A stretch of 64,000 nt of DNA, taken from positions 1-64,000 of the forward strand of contig CAZCYV010000007.1 of NCBI GenBank assembly GCA_964503145.1. The letters run 5' to 3'. Both the position numbers and the translations under genes were made by a program. How positions within the stretch are numbered: position 1 is the first letter of the stretch; every line of letters starts with the position of its first letter. This document shows positions 7,578-16,192 of this stretch, piece after piece. Source of the stretch: RBG-16-57-11 sp964503145. GTDB lineage: Bacteria; Chloroflexota; Anaerolineae; Anaerolineales; UBA4823. A model generated the notes under the pieces. That model did not search any database and was not told where the DNA came from. It saw nothing but the letters and a program-made list of their open reading frames with translations.

Positions 7578-8054
7578 ATGGCGGAGTCACGTGGAGCAAG
7601 AAATCAACAAGTTGCACGAGCAGGCGAATATTTTGTCGTCGCCGAATTAAACAAACGCGGTGCATTCGCCGTGACTTTTGCTGGAAATATGCCAAAGATC
7701 GATGTCATCGCGTGCAACAGTGATGAAAGTCGCACGGTTTACATTCAAGTCAAAACCAAGCGTGACGGGAAGAGTTGGCAGTCGAGTATCGCTGGTAGTC
7801 AGCCAACGGAACCAAAAGATGATGAACATAACTTTTGGGTGTTTGTTGACTTGGGCGATGTGCATACATCTCCACGGTACTGGATTGTCCCAGAGTGGTG
7901 GATAAGAGACGATATCTACCATGCGCATCAAGCTTATCTGAAAAAGCACGGTGGAATACGTCCTGGGAATCCAGAGTCGCTACATCACTCGATTGAGGAG
8001 AGCAGGCTTGAACAATGGAAAGACCGCTGGGATATTCTTGGTATTTTTGGTTGA
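7578..8054 (+). CDS. PD-(D/E)XK-like nuclease-fold protein
   Basis: A 158-residue protein. Early helix with Glu (GEYFVVAELNKRG), then KIDVIAC and VYIQVKTK give the E...D...QxK arrangement of small PD-(D/E)XK nucleases (Asp near residue 38, QVK near residues 53-55). The C-terminal half is rich in W and H with no catalytic motif seen. Such proteins occur as solitary restriction-like or repair nucleases; without partners its role is unknown. ATG at 7578 follows AAAGGGAG and starts 34 nt after the core of site 6. No plus-oriented attC follows it; the next site (8100-8168) belongs to the inverted hicBA cassette. Confidence 0.68.
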   Translation: MAESRGARNQQVARAGEYFVVAELNKRGAFAVTFAGNMPKIDVIACNSDESRTVYIQVKTKRDGKSWQSSIAGSQPTEPKDDEHNFWVFVDLGDVHTSPRYWIVPEWWIRDDIYHAHQAYLKKHGGIRPGNPESLHHSIEESRLEQWKDRWDILGIFG

Positions 8055-8099
8055 GTAGGGAGTTTGTAGTTCCAGTGAAGCATCAATTGCAAGGTTGCC

Positions 8100-8168
8100 G
8101 CCGAACGACGGCGAGCCCAGCGGCCCGGCGAAGCGAGCGCAGCGGTCGGCTGGATGCGCTTGTTGGGC
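8100..8168 (-). repeat. attC-like cassette recombination site 7 (hicBA cassette)
   Basis: On the minus strand GCCCAAC (8168-8162) is followed by AAGCGCATCCAGCCGACCGC, close to the opening of site 1, and ends GTTCGGC (8106-8100) with one departure from GTTRRRY. The arms CCAGCCGAC and GTCGGCTGG-type pairing form the stem. It lies 29 nt past the hicA stop. Confidence 0.7.
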
Positions 8169-8197
8169 GCAATATGTCTGAGAAGAAGGACCCACTC

Positions 8198-8422
8198 TCA
8201 CAAAAGTTCTACTAGTTCGTCACGTGTCATCTCGCAATCACGCAGAATTTTTGACATCAACCCTGGGCCAATGGTTTCGCCACGATGAACGGGAACGACG
8301 GTGCAGCGTCCGTCGGGATGTTGCAAAAAGTGATGGCTACCCTTGACACGGATCACTTCAAAACCAGCCTTACGTAACGCACCAATGAGTTCTTGTCCCC
8401 TGACGCGCGGCAGTCTTGTCAT
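8198..8422 (-). CDS. hicA: HicA-type mRNA interferase toxin
   Basis: A 74-residue protein of the HicA/YcfA double-stranded RNA-binding fold. It contains the LIGALRKAGFEVIRVKGSHH segment with the active-site histidine, then HPDGR and VPVHRGETIGPGL, the standard HicA order. HicA cleaves mRNA and tmRNA and is neutralised by HicB. The gene overlaps hicB by 4 nt (ATGA) and is downstream of it, the antitoxin-first order. Length matches the family. It is intact, so this pair is probably functional and may stabilise the cassette array. Confidence 0.93.
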   Translation of the reverse strand: MTRLPRVRGQELIGALRKAGFEVIRVKGSHHFLQHPDGRCTVVPVHRGETIGPGLMSKILRDCEMTRDELVELL

Positions 8423-8634
8423 ACTTCAACCCAGATGCGTTGAATGCCTATAAATTCCTGAGGCGAGACCGTTTCGCCTTCGACTTCTAGGCACAACTCA
8501 ATGGCTTCCCGGATACGTTTCATCAAGGTATCCAACGACTTAGCCTGGGTATGACAGCCGCGCAATTCAGGAACACTGGCTACATAGTGACCTTCGGCGT
8601 CACGTTCAATAATCACGTTAAAGGCTCTCGTCAT
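8419..8634 (-). CDS. hicB: HicB-type antitoxin
   Basis: A 71-residue HicB-like protein with the RNase-H-like partial fold: FNVIIERDAEGHYVASVPEL, GCHTQAKSLDTLMKRIREAI and LCLEVEG. It lacks an added C-terminal DNA-binding domain, so autoregulation must rely on the complex or be absent. It is the first gene of the pair; the ATG at 8634 is preceded by GGAGTG. The presumed cassette start, GTTGGGC on the minus strand at 8683-8677, is about 43 nt upstream. Confidence 0.92.
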   Translation of the reverse strand: MTRAFNVIIERDAEGHYVASVPELRGCHTQAKSLDTLMKRIREAIELCLEVEGETVSPQEFIGIQRIWVEV

Positions 8635-8676
8635 CTTTTTTCACTCCGTTCTATTCTGCCGCGGCTTCAAGAATGC

Positions 8677-9102
8677 GCCCAACTATTAATCATACGGAAA
8701 TCTGATATCCTGCAAGAACGCCGCAGAATATGCCTCATTCAGAATATTATACAGCTTCATTGCCGGATTACCCCTAACTGATCAACTGTAAATACACCGC
8801 CGATAGCCCATCGGCCCGCCATGAGAGCAGCCCTTCTCTTTCGTCTTCTCTGCGGGCGCAAGACCTGCCACCTATTATACAACAACCGCCCCCGGCATGC
8901 CTCTGCCACACGTCCTTCCCTCCCCACCGTCGCCTGGATCGCTGGTAGCCCGGCGCTCGCCTTCGTCGAGCGACCGGGCGCACTTGCAAGGCGGGACATT
9001 CGGGTGGATGAGTCCGAAAGAGCGGCCCGACATTTGCCGTTCTGGCGAGTCAAGGGAATGTGATATCATAAGTCATATTCCCTCACCGCCAGAGGAGGCG
9101 CC
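8677..9102. other. right boundary of the cassette array and upstream region of the STAND gene
   Basis: The last core-like site, GCCCAAC on the plus strand (8677-8683), ends the array. Up to 8815 the DNA is AT-rich; a 24-codon minus-strand ORF (8760-8686, MKLYNILNEAY...) ends just before the core and may be a gene remnant. After that the base composition rises to that of the chromosome. Aside from the inverted repeat at 9053-9083, no gene or RNA is evident. Confidence 0.4.
9053..9083. promoter_or_regulatory. inverted repeat overlapping a -10-like hexamer upstream of the STAND gene
   Basis: AGGGAATGTGA (9053-9063) and TCATATTCCCT (9073-9083) form an 11-bp inverted repeat with one mismatch. Between the arms lies TATCAT (9064-9069), a plausible -10. 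It is 20 nt before the ATG at 9103, which has GAGGAGG as ribosome binding site. The layout suggests an operator that blocks the promoter. Confidence 0.45.
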
Positions 9103-11265
9103 ATGACCACCACCCGTCCCTGCCCGGCCTGCGGGCAGCCCAACACCCCGCAGGCGGCGTTCTGCACCAATTGCGGCAAGCCGCTGGACGACAGCCGCAC
9201 GCCGCAGGGCGCGCCGCTTTCCCGCCCGGCGCCCGCCGCCGCGACCAGCGTCACCCAGAACGTCGAAAACGCCCTGGGCACGGTCATCGGCGTCCTGCAA
9301 GGCAGCATCGGCGCGGTGCACATCAACCAGGCCGCCCTGCCCAGCGGCGAGCGCCCGCCGCGCCACCAGATTCCGCCCCTGCCGGAGACATACGTCCCGC
9401 GCCTGGCGGCCGAAAGCCGGCTGAAAGAACTGCTCCAGCAGCGGCCGGGGCGGCTGAACCTGGTCGAACTGTACGGCCAGCCCGGCTCGGGCAAGTCCAC
9501 CGTGGGGCAGAAGGTGGCCGGCGACCTGGCCGATGAATTCTCGGCGGCGCGCCTGTGGGTGGATGTCAGCGACCGCTCCGAGATCGACATCCTGTGGGAG
9601 CTGATCGACCCCTTCGAAGCGCCGCCGGAGCGCAGCCCGTTTCGCACCCCCGACCAGTATCGCGCGGCGCTGACGCAGGCGTTGGGCGAACAACGCGTGC
9701 TGATTGTGCTCAATCGGGTGGGAACGGAAGATCAGGCGCGCCTGCAAGAAATCCTGCCCTGGGAGGCCCGCAATACGGCGGTGTTGATCATCTCCGAGGG
9801 CCGCCTGGCGGATATGGTCGAAGCGGAAAGCAGCGTTTCCCTGGCCGAGATGACCTCGGAAGAGGCCTTGAGCCTGTTCCGCGCCATCTGGAGAGGGGCG
9901 TACCAATCCACGCCCGACGAGGTGCTGATTGAGCTGGCTGCCGCGCTGCACAACATCCCGCACCAGATCAGCGTGGTGGCGCGGGACATCGTCCAGCGCC
10001 AGATCACCCCGACGGATTACCTGCAGGAGTTGCGCCTGCAACGCGGCGAGCGACCCCTGGCGGCGCTCAGCCTGTCCGGCTTTCAGGCCGTCTTCGATAA
10101 CCTGCCGACGCAAGGGCGGGCGGCGCTGCCCTTCATCGGAGTGATGGGGGCGGGCGCCTGGGATGCCCATGCCCTGTCTGCCGTTTCGCAGCTCACCTAT
10201 ACGGATGTCGAGATCGGGCTACGCCAGTTGGAGCGGGTCAGCTTCGTCTCTCGCACCGCGGATGGCCGCTACCAGTGCAGCCCGGTGGCGCACGATTTCG
10301 CCCTGAGCCAGTTGCGCCAGATGGGCGGCGAACCGCTGGTGCGCCAGGCGCGCAGCGTGATGGCCTATCAGGCGCTGCGCTCTGCCCTGGAGGTCACCAC
10401 CTTCGCCCGTCAATCGCTGCTGCGCGACTACCTGCAGGATGCCGATCACAAGAAGCGTTTCCTGAAGGCGTTGAGCGAAACCTTTCAATTGGAAGAGTTT
10501 GGCGTGGAGCATGGCAACACCGGCAAGCTGCAAGCCACGCCCGGCCTGGGGCTGCTGGATGTGGTGCAGGACGCCTTCGAAGAATCGGCTTTGCAGGAGC
10601 CGGCGTATCTGGAGAGATGGAGCGATTGGATCAACAGTTCATTGTGCGCCGATCAGGCGCGCAATCTGGAGATGGCGTTGCACTGGGCGATCGAGCAGGA
10701 GGATTGGGGGCTGGCGCGCGGCTTCGCCGCTCTGAGCATCGGCGTTTACGTCTCGGAGATGGTGGTGGCGGGGACGAAAGAGCGCAAGGCTTCCATGAGC
10801 ATGGACGGCCTGCGCTTTGGGGCGCTGCGCGGCGTGCGCCTGAGCCAGGTGCAGTTGGAATCCAGCCTGTGGGGGGTGCGCCTGATCGAGCCGCGCCTGT
10901 CGAATTGCGAACTGATCGGCGCCGATTGGGGCGGGGTGCGCCTGGAGCAGCCCAACCTGACCTCCATCGACCTGGTCAACGCCAGCCTGCCGGCGCTGGT
11001 GGTGCAGGATGGCCTGCTCACCCAGGTGGATTTCCGCGGCGCCGACCTGCGCGGCGCGGTCTTCTACAATTGCTTCTTCAACCGGGTCAACTTCCGCACC
11101 ACCGACCTGCGCGAGGCCGAGTTCATCTCTTGCACCGGCGCCGACCTGGACCTGCGCGGCGCCCGTTTGGAGGGCATCGGTTTTCACAACTGCACCTTCA
11201 ACCCGGTGACCTACTACAAGGCAGATGAAGAGCGGCTGGCGCTGCACCCGCTGGAGGGAAGTTGA
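9103..11265 (+). CDS. zinc-ribbon / NB-ARC STAND NTPase with pentapeptide-repeat C-terminus
   Basis: A 720-residue multidomain protein. Residues 6-27 are a zinc ribbon (CPACGQ...CTNCGK). Residues about 50-75 hold a short G-x-V-rich strand region (GTVIGVLQGSIGAVHINQ) seen upstream of the NTPase in STAND proteins. The NB-ARC P-loop GQPGSGKST is at about 126-134, with a hydrophobic strand VLIVLNRVG as Walker-B-like region, followed by a helical/winged-helix section. The C-terminal part (about 565-705) has pentapeptide repeats such as ADLRG, ANLTS-like and ADLDLRGARLEG. STAND proteins are ATP-driven switches in signalling, death and phage defence. Here the pentapeptide quadrilateral is the probable sensor or effector. 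The ATG follows GAGGAGG. Confidence 0.85.
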   Translation: MTTTRPCPACGQPNTPQAAFCTNCGKPLDDSRTPQGAPLSRPAPAAATSVTQNVENALGTVIGVLQGSIGAVHINQAALPSGERPPRHQIPPLPETYVPRLAAESRLKELLQQRPGRLNLVELYGQPGSGKSTVGQKVAGDLADEFSAARLWVDVSDRSEIDILWELIDPFEAPPERSPFRTPDQYRAALTQALGEQRVLIVLNRVGTEDQARLQEILPWEARNTAVLIISEGRLADMVEAESSVSLAEMTSEEALSLFRAIWRGAYQSTPDEVLIELAAALHNIPHQISVVARDIVQRQITPTDYLQELRLQRGERPLAALSLSGFQAVFDNLPTQGRAALPFIGVMGAGAWDAHALSAVSQLTYTDVEIGLRQLERVSFVSRTADGRYQCSPVAHDFALSQLRQMGGEPLVRQARSVMAYQALRSALEVTTFARQSLLRDYLQDADHKKRFLKALSETFQLEEFGVEHGNTGKLQATPGLGLLDVVQDAFEESALQEPAYLERWSDWINSSLCADQARNLEMALHWAIEQEDWGLARGFAALSIGVYVSEMVVAGTKERKASMSMDGLRFGALRGVRLSQVQLESSLWGVRLIEPRLSNCELIGADWGGVRLEQPNLTSIDLVNASLPALVVQDGLLTQVDFRGADLRGAVFYNCFFNRVNFRTTDLREAEFISCTGADLDLRGARLEGIGFHNCTFNPVTYYKADEERLALHPLEGS

Positions 11266-11286
11266 CGCCGCAGATGGATGGGGTGA

Positions 11287-13665
11287 ATGATCGGGATGCG
11301 CCAATGGCTTGAACCGCCCGAGCGCCAGGCCGAGGATGGGCTGGCGCAGGCGCTCGGCCTTTCGCCGTGGATCGCCGACGTGCTGGCCCGCCGCGGGCTG
11401 ACAGACGTGCAGGCGGCGCGTGCCTTCCTGGAACCTGAAGCTTATACGCCTGCCCCGGCGGATGAACTGCCGGGGCTGTCGGCTGCCGCCGAGGTCTTGC
11501 TGCGCGCCATCCACCAGGGCGGGCGCATCCTGGTGTGGGGCGATTTCGACGTCGATGGGCAGACGGCGACGGCGCTGCTGGTGCAGGCGCTGGGCGAGCT
11601 GGGCGGGCAGGTGGACTATCACATCCCCATCCGGGCGCAAGAGTCCCACGGGGTCAGCCCGGCGGCGCTGCGTCGCTACCTGGAGGGCGATGCGCCGCCC
11701 GATCTGGTGCTGACCTGCGACACGGGGATTGCGGCCTTCGAGGCCGCCGAGGCGCTGCAACGGCGCGGCGTGCCGCTGGTGATCACCGATCACCACGAAC
11801 TGCCGCGTCAGCCGGGGAGCGAGGCGTTGCGCCTGCCTGAGGCGCAGGCGATCGTCTCGCCGCGCTTTCTGGCGCAGGGACACCCGCTGGCTTCGCTGCC
11901 GGGGGTGGGGGTGGCCTATAAGCTGGCCGAGGGGCTGTTTTCCCGTGTGGAGCGGCCTGAGGCGGCAGAAAAGCACCTGGACCTGGCGGCGCTGGGGATC
12001 GTGGCAGATGTGGCGCTGCAGACCGGCGACGCCCGCTATCTGCTGCAGCGCGGCCTGGAACGGTTGCGCCGCCAGCCGCGCCTGGGCCTGCAGGCGATCT
12101 ATGAGCGCGCCGAATTGAACCCGCAGGGGCTGAACGAGGAGCACATCGGCTTCGTGATCGCCCCGCGGCTGAACGCCCTGGGGCGCCTGGGCGACGCCAA
12201 CCCGGCGGTGGAGTTGCTGACGACCACAGACCGCGGCCGGGCGCGCCTGTTGGCCCTGCAGCTCGAAGGCCTGAACGCCCGCCGCCAGTTGCTCACCGGC
12301 CAGGTGTTGCGCGGGGCGCTGGCGCAGTTGCAGCAGGACCGCGCCCTGCTGGACGACGCTGTGCTGGTGTTGGAGAATCCCGCCTGGGAGCCGGGGGTGA
12401 TCGGCATCGTGGCCAGCCGGTTGGTGGAGCTTTACGGCCGGCCGGTGGTGATGATCGCCACCCCGCCCGGCGGAGCGGGGCGCGCTTCGGCGCGCTCGGT
12501 GGAGGGCGTGGATATCACCGCGGCGATCGCCACGCAGGCCGACCTGCTGCTGGGCTATGGCGGGCATGCCATGGCGGCGGGTTTCTCGATCCCGCTGGAG
12601 AACATCCCTGCCTTTCGGCGTGGGCTGGCGCGGGCGGTGGCGGCGGCGCGCGGCGCCGCCCCGCAAGCCGAACCCCGCTTGCAGATCGACGCCTATTTGC
12701 CGTGGGAGGCGATTTCGCTGGAAATGGCAAGCGAAATCGAGCGCCTGGCGCCCTTCGGGCCGGGCAACCCGCCGCTGGCGCTCGCCAGCCGCGAGTTGCG
12801 CCTGGTGAGCCACGCGGCGCTGGGACGGGCGCAAGAGCATTTGTTACTCACCATCGAAGACGCCAACGGCCTCTCCAGGCGGGTGATCTGGTGGGGCGGG
12901 GGCGATTTCGCGGAATCCGGCGAGTTGCCGCAGGGGCCGTTCGACCTGGCGTACCGGCTGCGCGCCCGCACTTATCGCGGTCAGGACGACTTGCAGATCG
13001 AATTCGTCGGTTTCCGCCTGACGCCCGAGGCGGTGCAGATCGCGGCCTATCGCCCGCAGGTGGAAGACTACCGCCAGGAAGCGCACCCGCTGCCGATCTT
13101 GCTGCGCCTGGCGGCGCAAGGGGCCGGCGAGGCGCTGCAGGTGTGGGCCGAGGGGGAGGCGGCCGATCAACTCGCCAGGCGCCTGCCGGCTGGGGCGATC
13201 CGCCGCCGACACGAGCTTTGCGAACCGGCGCACACCCTGGCGATCTGGACGCCGCCCGCCGCGCCGGCGGAGCTGCGCATGGTGTTGCAGCGCCTGCGCC
13301 CCCGGCGGGTGGTCCTGTTCGCTGTCCCGCCCGAAGAGGAGGCCCTGGCTGCGTTCGCCAGGCGGCTCGCCGGGCTGGCGCGCTACGCCCTGGCCCGGGC
13401 GCAGGGCAAGGCCTCGCTGGCGCGCCTGGCAGCGGCTGCGGCGCAGCGCGAGCTGACCGTGCTGCGCGGCCTGGAGTGGCTGGCGGCGCAGGGGCATCTC
13501 TCGCTCCAGGTGGACAGCGACGAGGTGCGCCTTTCGCCGGGCGGCGCGGCCGATCCGCAAGCGGCGGCGCTGCTGGCCGAGCAGTTGCGCGACCTGCTCG
13601 ACGAGACGCGGGCGTATCGCGCGTATTTCCGCGCTGCCCGAGATCCGCTGGGCCTGGGGGTGTAG
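11287..13665 (+). CDS. recJ: single-stranded-DNA-specific exonuclease RecJ
   Basis: A 792-residue DHH-family nuclease. Motifs run in order: DFDVDGQTA (about 83-91), CDTGIAAFEA, TDHHELP (about 162-168), the APRLNALGRLGDA-type segment of RecJ, and GYGGHAMAAGFS of the DHHA1 domain. RecJ degrades ssDNA 5' to 3' in recombination and repair. The protein is about 200 residues longer than the E. coli enzyme; the extra C-terminal part (from about 590) is Arg/Ala-rich with no clear motif. The gene follows the STAND gene by 21 nt and may be co-transcribed. An alternative start is the ATG at 11296. Confidence 0.92.
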   Translation: MIGMRQWLEPPERQAEDGLAQALGLSPWIADVLARRGLTDVQAARAFLEPEAYTPAPADELPGLSAAAEVLLRAIHQGGRILVWGDFDVDGQTATALLVQALGELGGQVDYHIPIRAQESHGVSPAALRRYLEGDAPPDLVLTCDTGIAAFEAAEALQRRGVPLVITDHHELPRQPGSEALRLPEAQAIVSPRFLAQGHPLASLPGVGVAYKLAEGLFSRVERPEAAEKHLDLAALGIVADVALQTGDARYLLQRGLERLRRQPRLGLQAIYERAELNPQGLNEEHIGFVIAPRLNALGRLGDANPAVELLTTTDRGRARLLALQLEGLNARRQLLTGQVLRGALAQLQQDRALLDDAVLVLENPAWEPGVIGIVASRLVELYGRPVVMIATPPGGAGRASARSVEGVDITAAIATQADLLLGYGGHAMAAGFSIPLENIPAFRRGLARAVAAARGAAPQAEPRLQIDAYLPWEAISLEMASEIERLAPFGPGNPPLALASRELRLVSHAALGRAQEHLLLTIEDANGLSRRVIWWGGGDFAESGELPQGPFDLAYRLRARTYRGQDDLQIEFVGFRLTPEAVQIAAYRPQVEDYRQEAHPLPILLRLAAQGAGEALQVWAEGEAADQLARRLPAGAIRRRHELCEPAHTLAIWTPPAAPAELRMVLQRLRPRRVVLFAVPPEEEALAAFARRLAGLARYALARAQGKASLARLAAAAAQRELTVLRGLEWLAAQGHLSLQVDSDEVRLSPGGAADPQAAALLAEQLRDLLDETRAYRAYFRAARDPLGLGV

Positions 13666-13707
13666 CCAGATTCTGGAAAAATTTTAAGAAAAATCGGCAA
13701 ATTCCCT

Positions 13708-13787
13708 CTTGCATTTTATTGAAATTATGGTATTATATGCGCTAGAGAGTTCTCGGGTGCCCCCCTCACTCGAGAGCTCTCCTTTTT
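13708..13787 (+). terminator. promoter-like hexamers followed at once by a terminator hairpin
   Basis: Arms GAGAGTTCTCG (13745-13755) and CGAGAGCTCTC (13771-13781) pair with one G-U and are followed by a T run (13783-13787), a good intrinsic terminator for recJ. Just upstream TTGCAT and TATTAT, 16 nt apart, look like a sigma70 promoter that would produce only a very short RNA. Confidence 0.65.
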
Positions 13788-13824
13788 AGCCCCCTGTAAG
13801 CCCCATAAAAAGTTCAACCGAGAA

Positions 13825-14190
13825 TTACTTCCCCGTCAGGGCTTCGATTTTTGCCGCCAGGCGAGTGAAGTTGATGGGCTTGACTTCGAAATCGGCGCAT
13901 CCGGCCGCCAGACTGCGCTCGCGGGCCTCTGGCATGGCGTGCGCCGTCAGCGCAATCACCGGAATATGTTGGGTGCGCGGGTCGGTCTTGAGCTGTCGGG
14001 TGACCTGCAGGCCGTCCATCTCCGGCAGGCTGATGTCCATCAGGATCACATCGGGCTGTTCGGTCAATGCCAACTCCAGGGCGTTTTCCCCGCGGGTCGT
14101 GTGGCTCGCCTGATACCCCATCATCGTCAGGCGCTCGACGATCATCTCGCCGACCATTTGATTATCCTCGATCAATAAGATTTTGATCAT
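13825..14190 (-). CDS. stand-alone response-regulator receiver protein
   Basis: A 121-residue CheY-like receiver domain only: acidic pocket IEDN (residues 7-10), phosphoacceptor in VILMDISLPEMDG (about Asp 52), the switch Thr in VIALTAHAM and the Lys in EVKPINF. There is no output domain, so it must act through protein contacts, like DivK/CheY. No histidine kinase is nearby. The start at 14190 (MIKILLIEDN) is preferred over an upstream one because receiver domains begin just there. A promoter lies at 14249-14277 on the minus strand. Confidence 0.92.
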   Translation of the reverse strand: MIKILLIEDNQMVGEMIVERLTMMGYQASHTTRGENALELALTEQPDVILMDISLPEMDGLQVTRQLKTDPRTQHIPVIALTAHAMPEARERSLAAGCADFEVKPINFTRLAAKIEALTGK

Positions 14191-14248
14191 CTCATTTCGC
14201 CCTGTTGCCAACCCCAAAACCGACCCGCAAGACCGATTTATTTTCTAT

Positions 14249-14277
14249 AGTGTATGCATAAAAACAAAATATGTCAA
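14249..14277 (-). promoter_or_regulatory. sigma70-type promoter for the receiver gene
   Basis: On the minus strand TTGACA (14277-14272), a 17-nt spacer and TACACT (14254-14249), about 59 nt before the ATG at 14190. Perfect -35 and optimal spacing. Confidence 0.6.
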
Positions 14278-14443
14278 TAGAGATTGCTTTCAACTTAAAA
14301 AAAGTGCAAGCCCGCCAGCCCGGGGAGGCGATACGATACACGCTCGAACCCTGGCGTGAATGGGCGGCATTGTCTTAAAAAGTGGTAAACTTAATGCAGA
14401 AAGCCTGCTCAGCGGGCGTATCTTCCTGGGAGGGGACCCCTGT

Positions 14444-15307
14444 ATGTCCAAACTGACCGTTGTAACCGATAGCACCACCAGCATCCCCGAGCGCTTGCTG
14501 CGGGAGCTAAAGATCCATACCGTGCCCTACTACATCCATCGTGGAGTGGAGGTGCTGCGCGACCTGGTCACCGTCGACCGGGAGACGTTCTATCGCTGGC
14601 TGCCATCTGCTAAGGCGCTGCCCACCACGGCCAGCCCTGGGCCGGGGGATTACGTGACCACTTACGAGCGCCTGGCGCAGGAGGGCGCGGAGGAGATCGT
14701 CAGCATCCACATGACCTCCAAAGGCAGTGGCGCTTATCAGGCGGCGATGGCCGCCAAGGGGATGATCGCCGAGCTGTTGCCGCGCCTGCGCGTCGAGGTG
14801 ATCGACACGCTCAACGTCTCGATGTGCCACGGCTGGATCGCCATCGAGGCCGCCCGCGCCGCCCTGGCGGAGAAACCCCTGGCGGATGTCCTGGAGCGGG
14901 TGCGGGCGTTGATCCCTAAGGTGCGCATGATCCAGACCGCCGACACGCTCAAATATCTGTACATGGGCGGGCGCATCGGGCGCGCCAAGCACCTGGTCGG
15001 CTCGTTGCTCAATATCAAGCCGTTGATCGGCATGGAGGATGGGGTGATCGTCGCCCTGGGCACGGCGCGCAGCCGCAATCAGGCTTACCGCGCCATCGCC
15101 GATCTGGTCGAAAAGGCGGTTGGGGCGGGCGGCAAGATCAAGATCGCCTACGTGCACGCTGCGGCGCTGGAGGAGGCCCAGAAGCTGCGCGAGCTGATCG
15201 AAGCCCGCCTGCAGGTGGTAGAGTGGATGTTCGCCGAGCTATCCCCGGCGCTGGGGGTGCATTCCGGGCCGGGCACGGCGGGGGTGTGTTACTTCCCCGT
15301 AGAATAG
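14444..15307 (+). CDS. DegV family fatty-acid-binding protein
   Basis: A 287-residue DegV protein: TVVTDSTTSIPERLL at the N-terminus, TTASPGPGDY with the loop that touches the lipid head, SIHMTSKGSGAYQAA and YLYMGGRIGRA in the middle, all in family order. DegV/FakB proteins hold fatty acids for phosphorylation by a FakA kinase, but no fakA is in this window. The ATG at 14444 is used rather than one further upstream because the homologous region starts at KLTVVTDS; GGAGGGGA lies 11 nt before it. Confidence 0.9.
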   Translation: MSKLTVVTDSTTSIPERLLRELKIHTVPYYIHRGVEVLRDLVTVDRETFYRWLPSAKALPTTASPGPGDYVTTYERLAQEGAEEIVSIHMTSKGSGAYQAAMAAKGMIAELLPRLRVEVIDTLNVSMCHGWIAIEAARAALAEKPLADVLERVRALIPKVRMIQTADTLKYLYMGGRIGRAKHLVGSLLNIKPLIGMEDGVIVALGTARSRNQAYRAIADLVEKAVGAGGKIKIAYVHAAALEEAQKLRELIEARLQVVEWMFAELSPALGVHSGPGTAGVCYFPVE

Positions 15308-15322
15308 CAGCCACGCACGGCG

Positions 15323-16192
15323 TCAATCGGTCTCATTCTGGGAGAGCCAATCGACAAAGATGGGCTCGATTTGCGCGAAATGGCTGTAAATTAGTCGATA
15401 AGCCGGGGCAACTTGCGCCAGGCGCACAATTTCGGGGAAGCCGTGTTCCGGCAGGTTGCGGGCGTTGACCAGACATTCCATCAAGGCTAACCCGGCCTGC
15501 GCTTTGGAGAGCCGCTGGATCACCGGCTCGCCTTCCGTCTGGTATCTTGGGAAGACCAGCCGGTCGATCGGAGCCTGCTCGATCACCGCGCCATTCCCCA
15601 GGCAGGTTGGCGGCACAATCTCTCCCCAGGAGGTCAGCATCCCCTCGAGCTTCTCCGGCGGCGGCTTGAGCATCGCCTGCAACACAGGCTGCGAGGCGTG
15701 TTTCAAGCAAATCGGGCGCGGGAACCCCTCAAAATGGCTCGACCCCAGCGGAATAAAGACCATCTCATCGCTCAGGTAGTCCAGCCCCAGATGCACCAGC
15801 CAGGCCGCCAGGGTGCTCTTCCCGCTGCGGGTTGCGCCAGGCATGAGCAGACCTCGCCCGCCGGAGCTTACCCCGGCGGCATGCAGCACCAGCCCGCCCC
15901 GGCTGGGGTAGGCCAGATGGTAGCCGGCCCATTCCAGCAGGGCTGCCGCCATGTCACCCTCACTGCTCGCTCGCAGGCTCAGTTCTTGCCCGGTAAATAG
16001 CAGCAGCTCTCCCGATTGCTCGTCCTCCTGCACGCGGAAAGCATATTGTGCTTCAAGCGGTTGAGCTGGGTGAAAGTGCTGGAAAAGAAACTCTACCAGG
16101 CGCTGCGACCGCTCCCCGTCGTATTCAATCACCACCGTCACGCCGGCGAAATAGACTGGGAGCCTGCTCACAGCAGATCGATGCACCCGCAT
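15323..16192 (-). CDS. HPr-kinase-like P-loop protein (RiPP/PqqD-associated)
   Basis: A 289-residue protein with LHAAGV (about 103-108) leading into the P-loop GATRSGKST (119-127) and LSDEMVFI as the acidic strand, the pattern of the HprK C-terminal kinase domain. The N-terminal HPr-binding part of true HprK is replaced by about 100 unrelated residues. HprK-like kinases with PqqD neighbours occur in lasso-peptide (paeninodin type) and exosortase-linked gene sets. It is the last gene of a four-gene operon and overlaps the PqqD gene by 25 nt. Kinase fold is clear; the substrate is inferred to be a peptide or protein made here. Confidence 0.8.
   Translation of the reverse strand: MRVHRSAVSRLPVYFAGVTVVIEYDGERSQRLVEFLFQHFHPAQPLEAQYAFRVQEDEQSGELLLFTGQELSLRASSEGDMAAALLEWAGYHLAYPSRGGLVLHAAGVSSGGRGLLMPGATRSGKSTLAAWLVHLGLDYLSDEMVFIPLGSSHFEGFPRPICLKHASQPVLQAMLKPPPEKLEGMLTSWGEIVPPTCLGNGAVIEQAPIDRLVFPRYQTEGEPVIQRLSKAQAGLALMECLVNARNLPEHGFPEIVRLAQVAPAYRLIYSHFAQIEPIFVDWLSQNETD

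Noticed and set aside
10639..12840. A 733-codon open frame on the minus strand opposite the STAND gene and recJ
   Set aside because: It is the GC-rich shadow of two recognisable plus-strand genes; its translation is Arg/Gln/His-rich with no motif.
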